This document shows, one piece after another, positions 12,535 to 24,619 of a stretch of DNA of 64,000 nt. Position 1 is the first letter of the stretch, and each line of letters opens with the position of its first letter. Below the pieces are notes generated by a model. It searched no databases, had not been told where the DNA came from, and saw only the letters and a list, made by a program, of their open reading frames with translations. The stretch comes from Histoplasma ohiense (taxonomy: Eukaryota; Ascomycota; Eurotiomycetes; Onygenales; Ajellomycetaceae): NCBI GenBank assembly GCA_017607445.1, contig JAEVHH010000006.1:1798001-1862000 (forward strand), in the 5' to 3' direction. A program made the translations under genes and the position numbers.

Positions 12535-12579
12535 GGTCCCATTTGGTCCCATTTTAACAAAATGGGACCAAATGGGATC
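12535..12579. repeat. Long inverted repeat in hAT-like copy 1
   Basis: 21-nt arms with a 3-nt spacer (one mismatch). Each arm contains GGTCCCATTT twice. The same palindrome occurs in copies 2 and 3; it would fold as a hairpin. Confidence 0.85.
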
Positions 12580-13828
12580 AGAATCAGTAATTTATAAGAA
12601 GAACATGACCTGGGACTAGATTTATAATATAAACAGTGTAAAGTGACTAATTTAATAAACACTATATGGGACCAGGACTAAGAAATTTGATAATGAGACT
12701 GGAGAAATATTTAGTCCCAGTCCCATGCATGGTCACACAGCCAGTCTAAATATACATCTAAAAGGTCACTGAGAGCTTTGTTGATATAAGATTGAAAGAT
12801 TGCAGAGACATTGATTAGCTCAAAAGATAAGACTAGATATTCAAAGTGTTCATATTGTGTTTAAAATGCTGTTTTTCATTCATTCTCTGCTCATATGCAA
12901 ATTCTGTGATATGCATCTCTAAGATTCAGTTGTGTATATATTTTGGCATCTGCTAATCTATCAAGTATTTCACTTATCAAGGACAGTGGATATCAATTCT
13001 TGACTGTTATTTCATTCAATTCTTGATAATCCACACAAAGATGCAGGGTTTCATCTTTATTTGATGTGAATAACACTGATGCACTGACTGAGCTCTTGGA
13101 TGGATGTATTCAATTCTTCTCTAATACTTTTTCAATATATTCTTGAAGGACAGAGAGTTTTTGAGGTGATAAGTTATATATCAGTTGATATGAAGGTTTC
13201 TTACCAGGTTTGAGGTCTATGACATGATTGTGAGATGCATGTTTCACATCAGATATATCTTCTCAGAATATATCAAGATAATCTTTATAATCATCTGAGA
13301 TATTTGACTCAGTTGCTGCACTCACAGCTTGTAATGATAAGGCAGTGAATATAATATTGCCATTGTTAATTAGTGTTGCAAATTCTTTAACAGTATTCAG
13401 ATGCATGTGGTTAATATTCAATGCTTTTCTATAGATTCAGTATCTTCACATCCAGTTGATATCAGAGTTCACAGCTTTCAATCACAGTATGCTCAAAATT
13501 ACATCATATCCACTAATATCAGCCTCTTCAAAATGGTGGAATTCTTCTTGAAGAATATGTTCATCATCAATAATTTTCATTGCAGCTCTTCATTGTTTAT
13601 ATGATTTAATTTTATGATTATCAACTGCTTCCACTACTTTTGATTTATCTTTTGTCTTTGAGAAATATTTTGATGCTCAGACATGGGACACAAAGTTCAT
13701 ATCTGCATCAGAATTCACTAATGTCCACACCATCAACCATTCCACTTCTGTCAGCATTCATATATTCATCATCAATAACTGTTTATCTCACAGTCTAGTT
13801 GTTCATATTCCCAATGCAGCAGCTGCTT

Positions 13829-14887
13829 CTACAATTGAAATTGTTGATTTTTTGCTTATCAAACTTGGTTGCACTTTTTGAGATGTAATATTCAACAATC
13901 ATTTGCAATATAACTCTTCTTATAGCAGTGAGAACACTTCTTCATTCAGTTATATTTATCTTTCTTGATTTGTTCAGTTGAACTCATTTATTCCTCTCAT
14001 TTTCTCTTGTTCTGACAGTTGCTAGACTTATCAGAACAATGCTGATTCTCTATGAATATCACAGATCTTTCTTTGCAAATAGCACACTGTCACTCTGACA
14101 TATTTTTCTCAAGAGTCTGTAGAGTTCAAAGCAACTCTTTGTAGTTCTGAGACTCTTGATTTCAACAGTTGAGTTCAGTGTGTAATATCTTCAACATCTT
14201 ACTACACAAGTTATTCATTCTTTGTTCTTTGCTATATGAGAGTAAGTAGTATTTCCAGTCTTCAAGATATTTAGAGAAATCACATATCAATTGTCATTCT
14301 TGTTGCTTTGTATTTTGAAACTTTTGACTCATCAATCAGCACTGATTCTGTGGATTGTTAATTTGCATTTCTAGATGTGATAGCATATCATCAAAAGTCA
14401 ATGATGTTGCTCCTCCATGTCTCTCATATAATGATACAAAATTCAATCATTTCTGCTTAACATGAATATCAAAATAGAGTTTAGCATCATTTATCTTGTG
14501 TTCTTCTGTTCAATAATATCAGCAGTGATGTGTAAAGAGAGTCAATATGTGATCTTTATAGTTCTTGAATTCTAACATATTTTTTCCTTGATAATAGTTC
14601 TTAATCTCTAATCTCAGTGATGTTTCATTATCATCATCTGTATTGTTCACAGATCGATTTTGTGATGGTTCTGTGATGATATTCTGAATTAATTGAGACT
14701 CAATAAAAGTATCTTCATGAATCTGCACTTTCAACTTGTTGAGCTGCTGTTGTGCATGCAGAATAGCTAATTGCTGCTTTTGTTCACAGATTTGATTATT
14801 CAACTGTTGCAAACATGCATTGTGATCATTGAAGACAGTAGAGGATTCAGATTGATTTTCAAGAGATCTTACATATATTGAAATCAT
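13829..14887 (-). pseudogene. gag: A2 gag
   Basis: 1059 nt from ATG 14887 to TAG 13831-13829, the same length as A1 and A4. The N-terminal 122 codons (14887-14519) are open and Q/N-rich with a coiled-coil look. The CCHC knuckle region lies near 13940-13890. TGA stops interrupt the rest. Confidence 0.85.
13847..13853 (-). promoter_or_regulatory. Candidate -1 frameshift site AAAAAAT (A2)
   Basis: The complement reads AAAAAAT in the same gag phase as in A1, near the gag end. Confidence 0.65.
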
Positions 14888-14972
14888 CTTGCATGTTTTA
14901 CTAACATTGTGTGCTTTATTGTAGGTGTGTGTAACAACAGACCACTCAAATAAAGTTTAGAGTGATTAGAAT

Positions 14973-15243
14973 TGTAAGAGATGGTTGTAGATATAATTAT
15001 GAGAGTAGTGTGAAGTACATATGTAGAATGTTAAGAAGATAGCAATCTCTATTATTCAAAGCTAATCACTGATCTTCTAATATCTACAGATATCAGTGAG
15101 CATTATATAGACAATCATCACATTCTACAGCTATCTATAATGCTGTGTGCTATATTTCTTTTCATTAATTCTGGCGTGTTCTGTGTTCTTCTATCGCCAT
15201 ATAGCTATTTTCTAATATAGATATCTCCGTTGCGTCTATTACA
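14973..15243 (-). repeat. 5' LTR of A2
   Basis: 271 bp in reverse orientation. Its outer end keeps CTCCGTTGCGTC, so some CpGs survive. Confidence 0.9.
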
Positions 15244-16248
15244 GTGATGAGCTCTCAATACACTCTTCAGCAGTCTGCTGTTCATCAAAAGACTGTAGTC
15301 TGCTTTTATTGCACTGACTTACTGACTGTCTGAGCTGCAGTCAGAAGATTCTGAGTGAAGCATCAGATCAAATCATCAAGCTGTACTGCATTCTCAACTC
15401 TATCTGAATAAGATATATCTATTATGAAATCTCTGATAAAATCTGCAAAGAGCTTCAGCTGAGAGTCTGTGATCTTGATCTGAGCTCTACTCTGCTGTGT
15501 CTGAGATGTTGTTGACAGTATAGTAATCATAGACTGATGATCTGAGCTGCAGTATAAATCTTGACACACTGAAATGAAAGCAAAAATCATATTGAAGAAG
15601 ATGAGATCAATCATATAATCTGCTATATGAATTGAAATATCTATCTCTTTCACAAAGTTCATTTTATATTCACTGATTCACTGAATAAGCTTCTCTTCTC
15701 AGTGCAGATTTGCTGCCTCTGATTCAAAAATATTATATTATATATTGAAATCTCCATCTACTAGACAGCAGGCTGATGAGCTCAAATTGATCAGATAGTT
15801 TATGACTGTATCTGTCTCAGACTGTCTGTATACATTGAGAATATAGCAGCTATTAACACTGATTCACAGCAGATCTCTGTTTTGCACAGATCAGTGTTGC
15901 TGTGTTCTTATTTTTGAATTTTTGTATATGTATATCATGACTCAGAACCTCTTCTTCTCTCACTGCTTCAGATTAGTATCATTTCAGTGATCTATAAATA
16001 CAAAATACTCATATACTGAATGATTAGAAGTTTTGATGTCAGAGTGTGTGTAAGATTTCTGTATACAGATCACTTCACAGCTCTGCTCAAAAGTAAGCTG
16101 TAGAGTTGTTGTATGACAGAGAGCTACTCTGACTGTATTTGCTCAAAAGATCTGCAGAGAATGATTTTTCTACTGATTGTTTCTGCAGCATCAGCTGCAT
16201 TGCTGATGTTGATATTCTAGTATAAGAAGTCATTTAATGAGCTGCTGT
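15244..16248 (-). pseudogene. L1 LINE relic: endonuclease part of ORF2
   Basis: Minus strand. The complement of 15744-15755 encodes GDFN, and the open stretch 15662-15363 encodes an SDH-x2 segment; both are hallmark motifs of the exonuclease-endonuclease-phosphatase domain that nicks target DNA in Tad/I-type LINEs. Multiple stops. The RT would lie left of A2, outside the window. It is cut from its upstream part by element B1. Confidence 0.6.
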
Positions 16249-16719
16249 TGTAACGAGCGTACTTCGATTAACGATTTGATACTATTCTAATTACAGATTA
16301 TGAATTGATTAAAAAAAGAAAGAGAAAAGAAATCAGAAGAAAAGATTGTACAAAAAGAGTTCTTATAGAGAAAAGTTCAGAGTGGAAGAATATCAGAAGC
16401 TGCTCCACAGTGGATTGTGAAGCAGAAGAACATTAAGAGATATATGTAAGAATTGTTAGAAACTACACAAGCATGAAGTGTGAGGTGGGGGAATCATTGA
16501 GAGCTATGCAGAAGAATTGTTAGAGACTATACAAGTACAGAACTCAGAGTGAGAGAATGTTAGAAGCTATATGAAAGAATTGTTAGAGACTATATAAGTG
16601 TGGAGCACAGAGTGAAAGAACATTGAGGATTATATGAGATTACAATAGTCAGAAATGAGTGGGTGCAGAAGAAGAGTTGATTGTGTAAGTTAATTACTAA
16701 TGAATGCTAATCTGTCACA
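16249..16719 (-). repeat. 3' LTR of B1 (471 bp, three internal 63-bp units)
   Basis: TGTAACGAGCG...TCACA on the plus strand. Homologous to 62577-63173. Confidence 0.9.
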
Positions 16720-16918
16720 TTATCCCCCTCTACTGAGGTGAGTGAGGACTAGACTGGCTGTGTGACCATGCATGGGACTGGGACTAAATATTTCATCAGT
16801 TCCATTATCAAATTTCTTAGTCCTGGTCCCATATAGTGTTTATTAAATTAGTCACTTTACACTGTTTATATTATAAATCTAGTCCCAGGTCATGTTCTTC
16901 TTATAAATTACTGATTCT

Positions 16919-16963
16919 GGTCCCATTTGGTCCCATTTTGTTAAAATGGGACCAAATGGGACC
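16919..16963. repeat. Perfect 21-nt inverted repeat in hAT-like copy 2
   Basis: Arms 16919-16939 and 16943-16963, spacer GTT. Each arm has two GGTCCCATTT cores. Confidence 0.92.
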
Positions 16964-17074
16964 ATGATTTACCCTATATAGATGATATAATGCTATGAGT
17001 GTTACCAAAAATCATTACCTATCAAAAGAAGTTTAGTGTATTTATGCTCTAGTTCTATTTTGAACTAGTAATGA

Positions 17075-17665
17075 TAGTGATAGATAGATTCGCCGCGGTA
17101 GATAGGTTGGCAGCGATAGATTAGCAGCGATAGATTAGCAGCGATAGATTAGCAGCGATAGATTAGCAGCGATAGATAGATTGGCAGTGATAGATAGGTT
17201 GGCAGCGATAGATTAGCAGTGATAGATAGCTTAGTAGTGAGGGATAGCTTAGCAGCGAGGGATAGCTTAGCAGTGAGGGATAGCTTAGCAGCTAGAGATA
17301 GCTTAGCAGTGAGGGATAGCTTAGCAGCGAGGGATAGCTTAGCAGCGAGGGATAGATTGGCAGCGGCGATAGCTTAGCAGCGAGGGATAGATTGGCAGCG
17401 GCGATAGATTAGCAGCGAAAGATAGATTGGCAGCAGCGATAGATTAGCAGCGATAGATTAGCAGCAATAGATTGGCAGCGATAGATAGATTGGCAGTGGT
17501 AGATAAATTGGCAGCGATAGATAGATTCGCCGCGGTAGATAGGTTGGCAGCGATAGATTAGCAGCGATAGATTGGCTGTGATAGCTTAGCAGCGAGGGAT
17601 AGCTTAGCAGTGAGGGATAGATTAGCAGCGAGAGCTTGCAGCAATAGATTGGTTGACAGCACTAG
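17075..17665. repeat. Minisatellite inside hAT-like copy 2
   Basis: About 590 bp of GATAGATTAGCAGC and GAGGGATAGCTTAGCAGC units, the complement of the copy 1 repeat, with a different unit order and count. Confidence 0.9.
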
Positions 17666-20600
17666 ATAGGGGTGATATCTCCACCAATCATATCATCAGA
17701 TTGATATCTAAGATATGTATTATATAATCATCAGAATGGGACCAAACCTCAGTCAAAATCATAGTCAGTCCCAGGTCATGTTCTTATTTTTGATAGTCAG
17801 TCACTTTACATGAAATATCAAGATTTATTAGTCCCATTTCACTCATATTCTAATAATTCTAGTCACTTTACACTCTCATTCTGATTCTGGTCCCACTGAA
17901 AATCACGCCAAGAAATGGACTGGGACCAAATCAAATCAAACCAAACATGAAATTCATGGTCCCACCGGCCAGCCTAGTGAGGACTTGTAGATGTCGAGGG
18001 TGATGGTGTCCTTCAAGACAGATGTGGATTCCCAGGTTGAATGATTGTATTCTATTCATTTGATGAGATATTCACAGTGGTGGTGGTTGATTCTATTGTC
18101 AAGAATTGCTTCAATTTCTCACTTGAGTTCATTGTCTTCTTCTACAATGACAGATAGCTGTCAATTGAAGGTTCTCTGTGAGAGGAATGGATTCTCAGCT
18201 GTGGGTTGAAGCAGGTTTGTACAAAAGATGTTGTGAATATCAGATGAGATGTTGAGTTGATAATCATATATATCTAACACTTTCTTCACTGTATATTTGA
18301 TGTGATGATAATCTAGCATATGTGAGGAGTGGTTCATTCTTATATTTTTGAGATTCAGTCAGACTTTGTTTTTTATATGATATCAAGTTGTAGAACTTCT
18401 TCTGATGTTTATTTGATTTTTATAATCTTGCTGAGTACTGATCATTGAAGCTTCTGCTTATTCACAGACTTTCTTCAGCTTGCTCATGATGTTCTCTGTC
18501 ATCTGTATAAGACTGTGAATGTACACAGTTTCTTGAGAAGTCTCAGAGAAGTTTAGAATCTCTAAGTTGTATCTATATAATAGAAAGAATAAGTTTATAT
18601 CTGTTATAACAGAATCTTGACTGTTAATCACAATCTCAGTGTGTGGCAGCAGATTGCTTCAATTGTCTTGTGTATAATTGCAGAACTTATGAAGAATATT
18701 TTTTACTGTTTGTATCATTCTCTCAGTAGCTTCATCAGTCTCTGAGTGGTACACTGTTGATAACTTTCATTCAATTCTTAGTAATTGACATACATGAGCT
18801 CAGAGTGTGCTGATGAATTGACTGTCTCTATCTGACACAATGAATGAAGACAGACTGTGTATATAATAGAATGAGCTTCAGATGAAGATGTCTGCAACTA
18901 TTTCAGTGTTCATTTTATCACAGAGCTGTAGTATTATATTCTTACTGAGTCAGTCAACAATGATTAGAATGTTTGTAGAATCTTCACTCTCAAGCAAGAA
19001 AACTGCAAAATTAATAGCTATATTACATCAAGTTTGATCAGAGACAGATAGAGGCTTCAGTATTTTTTTTTGATGTTCATGCTATGCTGTTACTGAGCTG
19101 CAGCAATCACAGTTGCATATAAACTGATGTATATCTTTTGACATATCTGATCAGTAGAATTTTTGAGTGATGATGTTGTATATAATTTCATGTTCTGAAT
19201 GTCTGATCATTGATGAGTCATGAATTTCTTGCATGATCTGTGTTTGTATGAGTTCTGAATTGAGGATTCATTGTCTATCTTGAAAGTGTAAGCAGTTGTT
19301 ATTGTTGATTGAATATGCTGAGATATCTGTTTTTGAGTATACATCTGTGGGGAATTGAGATGCTTTGCTTTGTATGATTTTGATAATTTGTTGTCAGAAT
19401 TCATCTGTTTCTGCTGCTAGTCTTCATTGTTCTTTGAGTGAGGGTTCTTGAACTTAGAACTGATTGATATGTATGTGGGGTTCATCTGATTGTGTAGAAC
19501 TTTCTATAATTGCAAAGTTGATTAATCAATGCTCTTGATATTTACATCTGTTGTTCAAGTCATCAGATGATATATCTTGTTCTCAGTAGAACAGAGCATC
19601 TGCAAGAATGTTCTCTACTTCAGATCAATAATAAATTGTGAACAAAAAACAGCTAAGAAACAATGATCAATGCATATGTCTTTCAGTAAGCTTATAAATG
19701 ATTGTGAAGTACTCTAAGTTCTTATGATCAGTAACAATCTCAAACTTTTCAACACTCATAAGTTTGAACTGTCATTTTTCAAAACATTGTATGATTGCTA
19801 GAAGCTTCTTGTCATAGATCTTATAGTTGCATTCAGCAGATGATATTTTTTTCAAGATGAAGACACAGAGTTGTAGAACATTTTCATTATCATATTGCAT
19901 CAGTGCTTCATCTACTACATAATCTGAGACATCTGTTATGAGAATCATATGCTTATTCAGATCAAATGATTGCAGCATTGAGATGCTTGTGAACATACAC
20001 TTCAGCTTTTTGAATGCTGCATTCATTTTGTCAGTTCATTGAAATACAGCATCTTTCCAGATCAGATCTGTCAGTGATTGTATGATATCAGAGAAGTCTT
20101 TGATAAATCTTCAGTAGAAGTTGATGAATTCTAGAAAGCTTCTAGTTTCTTTTACTGAGACTGATATCTCTCAGTTGAGGATTGCTTCCATCTTCTTAGA
20201 ATTCATACATATGTCTTTTTCAGCTTCAATGATGAATTCTAGATAAATTGTAGACTTGGTCTCAAAGTTGCATTTGTCAATGTTCATTTGCAGTTCAGCT
20301 TTTTGTAGATGGTCAAGCACTTGTTGTACATGCTTGCAGAGCTCAGTAAGCAGTTCATTGATGAAGATCAGAATATCATTCATGTATGCTGAGATGATCT
20401 CATTGAGCAGATCTTGTAGAGCTCAGTTAATGTATTTCTGAAACATGCTTGAGATATTTGCTAATTCAAAGAGAGTCACTGTTCATTTGTATAATCTGTA
20501 ATGTGTATGAAAAACAGTTAGCCATTTGTCACCTTCATTAATTCTTATCTTATAGAAGGCTGCAGAGATGTCAAGCTTTGTAAATCATTTTACTTTTTCT

Positions 20601-21573
20601 ATTTGTTTGAATGTTTTGTTGATGAGTGAGAGAGAGTATTGATTCTTCTGTGTAATCTTGTTGAGTTCTCAGTAGTCAATGCAGAATCATAAGTCTTTTT
20701 CTGATTTCTTTGCAAACAGTATGAGTGCTGTGGTGGATGAGTTGCTAACATGAATGAAGTCTTTGTTTAGTAGTCTGTTGAGCATTTTTCATAGAATGAG
20801 AAGCTCATTGTGTGATATACTGTAGAGAGAATTTCAGAGTGATTGTGAGTTCTTACTGTTTTTTTTGATGAGCTTGATTGTATGATCTATACTGAGTTCT
20901 TGATGAGAAGAGAGCTTTTCAGCTTCTTTCTCATTGAACATGTTTGTGAAGTCTTTGTATGATTTAAGTAGTTTCTTACATGATTTCTTGAGGTCTTTGA
21001 GTTCTAGCTTTTCTAACACTTTTTTGATATCTGTCATATTAGCAGTGAACACTTGAATGTTCTTCTTCTCATGCACTTGATGAGTTAGTAGTTTGTATGC
21101 TTCTGTTGATATCTGAGTGAGATCAGCAGTTCTATCAACATTCTTCTTATAAACACAGTCATCTTCTGAGAAAATAAGACAGTGATTGCATGCATTCAAT
21201 AAGGTTTCAAATTCTGTGAGTCATGATAGACTGAGTATTAGATCATACTCAAGGTCTTGTATTTTGTATATGTATATGTTCTTTTTTTTGTGTTCTTCTA
21301 CATCAACATTAAATCTTACTATGTTGTAGAAGATGGATTCTCTGAGGCTGTCAAATTCACTGAGTTTATATAATTTGAAAAAGAAGATATGCTGAAGCTT
21401 ATGCTTCTTGATCAGCTGGGTATCTATAAAAGCATAGTGAAGAAAACCACTGTCTATCATTGCTCATATATTGACTAAGCTATTGACAATGACAGAAACT
21501 ATAATTGTGTCTGCTTGTATCTTCTACTTGAATCTTCAGCTAGCTTTCTGCTTCTTAAGCTCTCATCTGTGTT

Positions 21574-22587
21574 TTAGAGTGAGAGCTTGTCTTTTCCCTG
21601 TTCTTGCTTATCCACAGATGATGCAGTGTTCACATGTGTGGAGGGTTTACTTGAAGTAATTGCATTCAGACATTGATTTATGAAGTGCTCTGACTTGTTG
21701 CAGTGTATGCAGACTTCTCTGATGATTTGATTGATGATGTTCTTCTCTGAGATGTTAGAGATCCTCAGATGGCTTGTGTTCATGTGTGAGATTCAGTTCA
21801 TTGATTCTGATTCAGAGGCAGAGAGTGCTGCAGAGTGGTTCAGAGTGTATACATTTGTTCAACAGAACTCTCTATAATTTTGAAGTGCACAGAACTGAGA
21901 CAGATTGTTGTTCAACAGACAAAGATCAATGCAGAATTTGCTGTATATTGAGAGCTTCAAATACTTTACACTTCAGTTATACAACTGAAAGTTCAAATTC
22001 TTGAACAGTATATTGATCTTGACAGCATCATCTCAGTCTTACCCATCTGCTTCTAGAAGCTTGTGATCAAATTCAGAAAGATAAGTTGTCAACACAACAT
22101 TCATCTGATGAATCTGATTAAGCCAGTCTAATGTCTTGATTTGAAGTGTAGAATCAAGAAAGAGAGAGTTGAGTTGTTGAAAGACTAGCTCTGATGTATG
22201 CTGATGATTCTGACAATGATTTATTCAGAGTTGAAATTTTGCTAATACATCATCATTCAATCTGCTATGAATATACCACACTTGATTGGATAGCAAGTCT
22301 ATTGCTTGTTCATCAATGTTCAATTTGATGTTTGCTTTTGACTTCCACACAAGATAGAGTGCTAGATCTTTCTCATATTTATTGAGGATTGAGAGCTTCT
22401 CTTTTGAAGACTTTTTATGAGATGTGGGTGTAGAAGAAATGATGAACATGAGAGTGCTCATCTCAGCAAGTTGTTGTTGCAATTCAGTCATCTGTAGCAC
22501 TTGCTGCTGAAGAATACTTTGTAGATCTAAGTTGTCATCTGCTGTGTTCAGATGCAGTGGGTGTTTATAGAATTGTTTGTATTTCAT
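21574..22587 (-). pseudogene. gag: B1 gag
   Basis: 338 codons including stop, from ATG 22587 to TAA 21576-21574, identical in length to B2 and B4 gag. N-terminal region with glutamine repeats (about 22510-22450), capsid-like middle, CCHC knuckle C-x2-C-x4-H-x4-C near 21720-21670. An in-frame upstream ATG at 22647 exists, but the conserved start is 22587. Confidence 0.85.
21592..21598 (-). promoter_or_regulatory. Candidate -1 frameshift site GGGAAAA (B1)
   Basis: Complement of TTTTCCC. In the gag frame it is phased G GGA AAA and lies 15 nt before the gag stop codon; pol opens in the -1 frame. Confidence 0.65.
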
Positions 22588-22967
22588 TTTGATATCTAAG
22601 AACATGTAATAATAATAATAAAAAGACAAAGAAATACTTGTAGACACTCAGTTGTCTCACAGACACTATTTGCAGTGTTGCAGTGCTAAGCTTGATCAAG
22701 CTTCTTCATGAACACTATTCACAGTGTTACAGTTTGTAGACACTCAGATCTTGTAGAACACAGTCAATTGTATCTCAGATGCTTAGACACAACAGTCTAT
22801 ATAACTAATAATAAGAGCACTCAGACTCATGAAGAATCTCTTGTAATGATTAGACACTTGAGTCTGTAAACAACACACTCAGATGTAAGAACTGATAATG
22901 ATGCACTTGAGTGTAAGAACTAATAACAAGACACTTGAGCTTTAAACACAGAAGAATCAATTCATAA
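22588..22967 (-). other. B1 leader
   Basis: About 380 nt between 5' LTR and gag, with repeats of CTGAGTG (CACTCAG on plus) spaced about 30 nt. No ORF of note. Confidence 0.6.
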
Positions 22968-23501
22968 TGTAATGAGTGTACTTCAATTAACAATTTGATA
23001 CTATTCTAATTACAGATTACAAATTGATTAAGAAAAGAAAGAGAAAAGAAATCAGAAGAAAAGATCATACAAAGAGGGTTCTTATAGAGAAAAGTTCAGA
23101 GCAGAAGAATATCAGAAGCTGCTCTACAGTGAAGCACAGAACAGAAGAACATTAAGAGATATGTATAAAAATCATTAGAAACTATACAAATGCAGAGCAT
23201 GGAGTGGAGGAATCATTGAGAGCTATATAGAAGAATTGTTAGAGACTATACAAGCATGAAACACAGAGCAGAAGAATATTAGAAGCTATATGAAAGAATC
23301 ATTAAAGACTATATAAATACAAAGCACAGAGTGGAAGAACATTAAGAGCTATATGAAAGAATTGTTAGAAACTACACAAGTGCAGAGCACAGAGTGAAAG
23401 AACATCAAGAGTTATATAAAATCACAACAGTCAGAAACAAGCAGATGCAGAAGAGGACTTGATTGCGTAAGTTAATTACTAACAGATGCTAATCTGTCAC
23501 A
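22968..23501 (-). repeat. 5' LTR of B1 (534 bp, four internal 63-bp units)
   Basis: TGTAATGAG...TCACA on the plus strand; followed by the GCTGT duplication. Confidence 0.9.
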
Positions 23502-23506
23502 GCTGT

Positions 23507-24348
23507 CAAAGTTCATCTGCAGAATGAGATTGAAGAGTTTCAGATCTGTTGTCTGTATGCTGAGACTAGACTGCTCTTTGACTGCTTGACTATACTATCA
23601 CTCTGCTATATAAGCTGAGCATTATCTGATGCAGATCATCTGTCAGATAACATTCTCTTCACTAATAAAGTTCTGAATAGTCATTCACTTGCAGAGTGCT
23701 AGTCTGATGAGCTGTGTTGACTGAGTTGATTGAGTGAATGATGTAGATATCATCACTGCAATCATTGATACTGACTGTGCTGACAGTGATTGCTACTTCT
23801 GAGCATCTCTGTAATATCTATTATCAAGACAGTGAACAGCTGCTAGCTTTTTTTGAGTTAGACATCTGAGAATGTCATTCACACATCTGAGTGCAGCAGA
23901 GCAGTGCTGATGTTCAGCTGAGTAGAATTGACAGCAGTTGACACACTGTGATACTCTCTTGCATTTCACATTTATTGATCTCTTATGCTGACTTGTGGAC
24001 TCACTGCAGTTGAAATATCTTGTCAGTTGTACATATTTTGATGAATGACAGTATCTCTGACATTCTGAGTCATATCTCACTGTCAGTGATCTTTTCTCAA
24101 TGAGTCTGACTCTCTCACTGACATTGAAGAGTGAGAAGTCTTTCACTAAAGCAAGAAAGAAGACAATTCATATAATCTTTCTCATTTTAAAGTTCACTTT
24201 ATATTATAAGAATTGACAGCTCACTGATTTTATCTTTGTCTGAGTTAGAATCTCTCTCTCAATCATTTTATCTATGAAGATTCTTGCTTCTTCTCAGTTC
24301 TGAACAAATTTCAGAATCTCTGAAACAGCATAATTGTACCACTGCTCT
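23507..24348 (-). pseudogene. L1 LINE relic: ORF1 C-terminal zinc-knuckle region
   Basis: The open minus-strand stretch 24146-23793 (117 codons) is rich in Cys and His, including C-x2-C-x6-H-x2-C, reminiscent of the LINE gag-like zinc knuckles seen intact in L2 ORF1. It is continuous in orientation with the endonuclease piece beyond B1. Homology to L2 is only suggestive at residue level. Confidence 0.5.
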
Positions 24349-24619
24349 TGTAATAGACGCAACGGAGATATCTATATTAGAAAATAGCTATGTGGCGATA
24401 GAAGAACACAGAACACATCAGAATTAATGAGGATAGACATAGCACACAGCACCATAGACAGCTGTAGAGCATGGTGGTCGCCTATATAATGCTCACTGAT
24501 ATCTGTAGATATTAGAAGATCAGCAATTAGCTTTGAATAATAGAGATTACTACCTTCTTAACATTCTATATATGTACTTCACACTACTCTTATAATTACA
24601 TCTAGAATCATCTCTTACA
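24349..24619 (+). repeat. 5' LTR of A3
   Basis: 271 bp, keeps GACGCAACGG near its start; ends TTACA. Confidence 0.9.

Larger units (their letters stand above)
11269..12748 (-). mobile_element. Non-autonomous hAT-like transposon, copy 1 (1480 bp)
   Basis: Exact 8-bp target duplication AATATACA at 11261-11268 and 12749-12756. Ends are inverted repeats: TAGGCTGGCTG at left, CAGCCAGTCTA at right. Subterminal zones are rich in TGGGACC. The middle is a minisatellite and no transposase is seen. It is oriented opposite to copies 2 and 3. An 8-bp duplication with TAG-starting ends points to hAT, although P or Mutator-like elements cannot be excluded without a transposase. Confidence 0.85.
10821..13846 (-). 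pseudogene. pol: A2 pol, N-terminal half, split by a hAT-like element
   Basis: Minus-strand pol from the slippery site down: protease region about 13720-13680, RT from about 13110 to 12757 and again 11268-10990, then the connection and RNase H start to 10821. The DNA transposon 11269-12748 lies a few codons past the RT active site, which reads DN instead of DD (AAT, complement of 11241-11243), as in the other A copies. Pol resumes at 3668 beyond A1. Confidence 0.85.
1..15243 (-). mobile_element. Chromovirus copy A2 (family A), minus strand, left LTR off-window
   Basis: Ty3/gypsy element read right to left: LTR 14973-15243, gag 14887-13829, pol, then an opposite-strand gene at 293-1444. It is cut twice. 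Copy A1 (3669-10815) sits in its RNase H region, flanked by TGGAT (3664-3668) and TGAAT (10816-10820), a 5-bp duplication with one transition. A hAT-like element (11269-12748) sits in its reverse transcriptase. Position 1 corresponds to about 270 bp before the missing 3' LTR. The right flank (15244 on) is an older LINE relic. Confidence 0.9.
16750..17976 (+). mobile_element. Non-autonomous hAT-like transposon, copy 2 (1227 bp)
   Basis: Exact 8-bp duplication GTGAGGAC at 16742-16749 and 17977-17984. Ends TAGACTGGCTG and CCGGCCAGCCTA are inverted repeats. The empty site is visible in B6 near 63190-63200. No transposase. Confidence 0.9.
16715..21594 (-). pseudogene. pol: B1 pol: PR, RT, RNase H, integrase, chromodomain
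   Basis: Minus strand, -1 frame to gag. The protease is in 21460-21221 (IDSG near its start). RT is about 20790-20260 with the active site altered to YMND (AAT, complement of 20378-20380). RNase H is about 20026-19690. Integrase and chromodomain run down to 16720, with the hAT-like copy 2 inserted at 16750. Many TGA codons. Confidence 0.88.
16249..23501 (-). mobile_element. Chromovirus copy B1 (family B), full length, minus strand
   Basis: LTRs at 16249-16719 and 22968-23501 with exact 5-bp duplication GCTGT (16244-16248 and 23502-23506). Reading leftward: leader, gag, -1 site, pol with chromodomain, 3' LTR. A hAT-like element (16750-17976) sits just inside the pol C-terminus. It is inserted in the L1 LINE relic. 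The two LTRs differ by 63 bp, one internal repeat unit. Confidence 0.95.
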
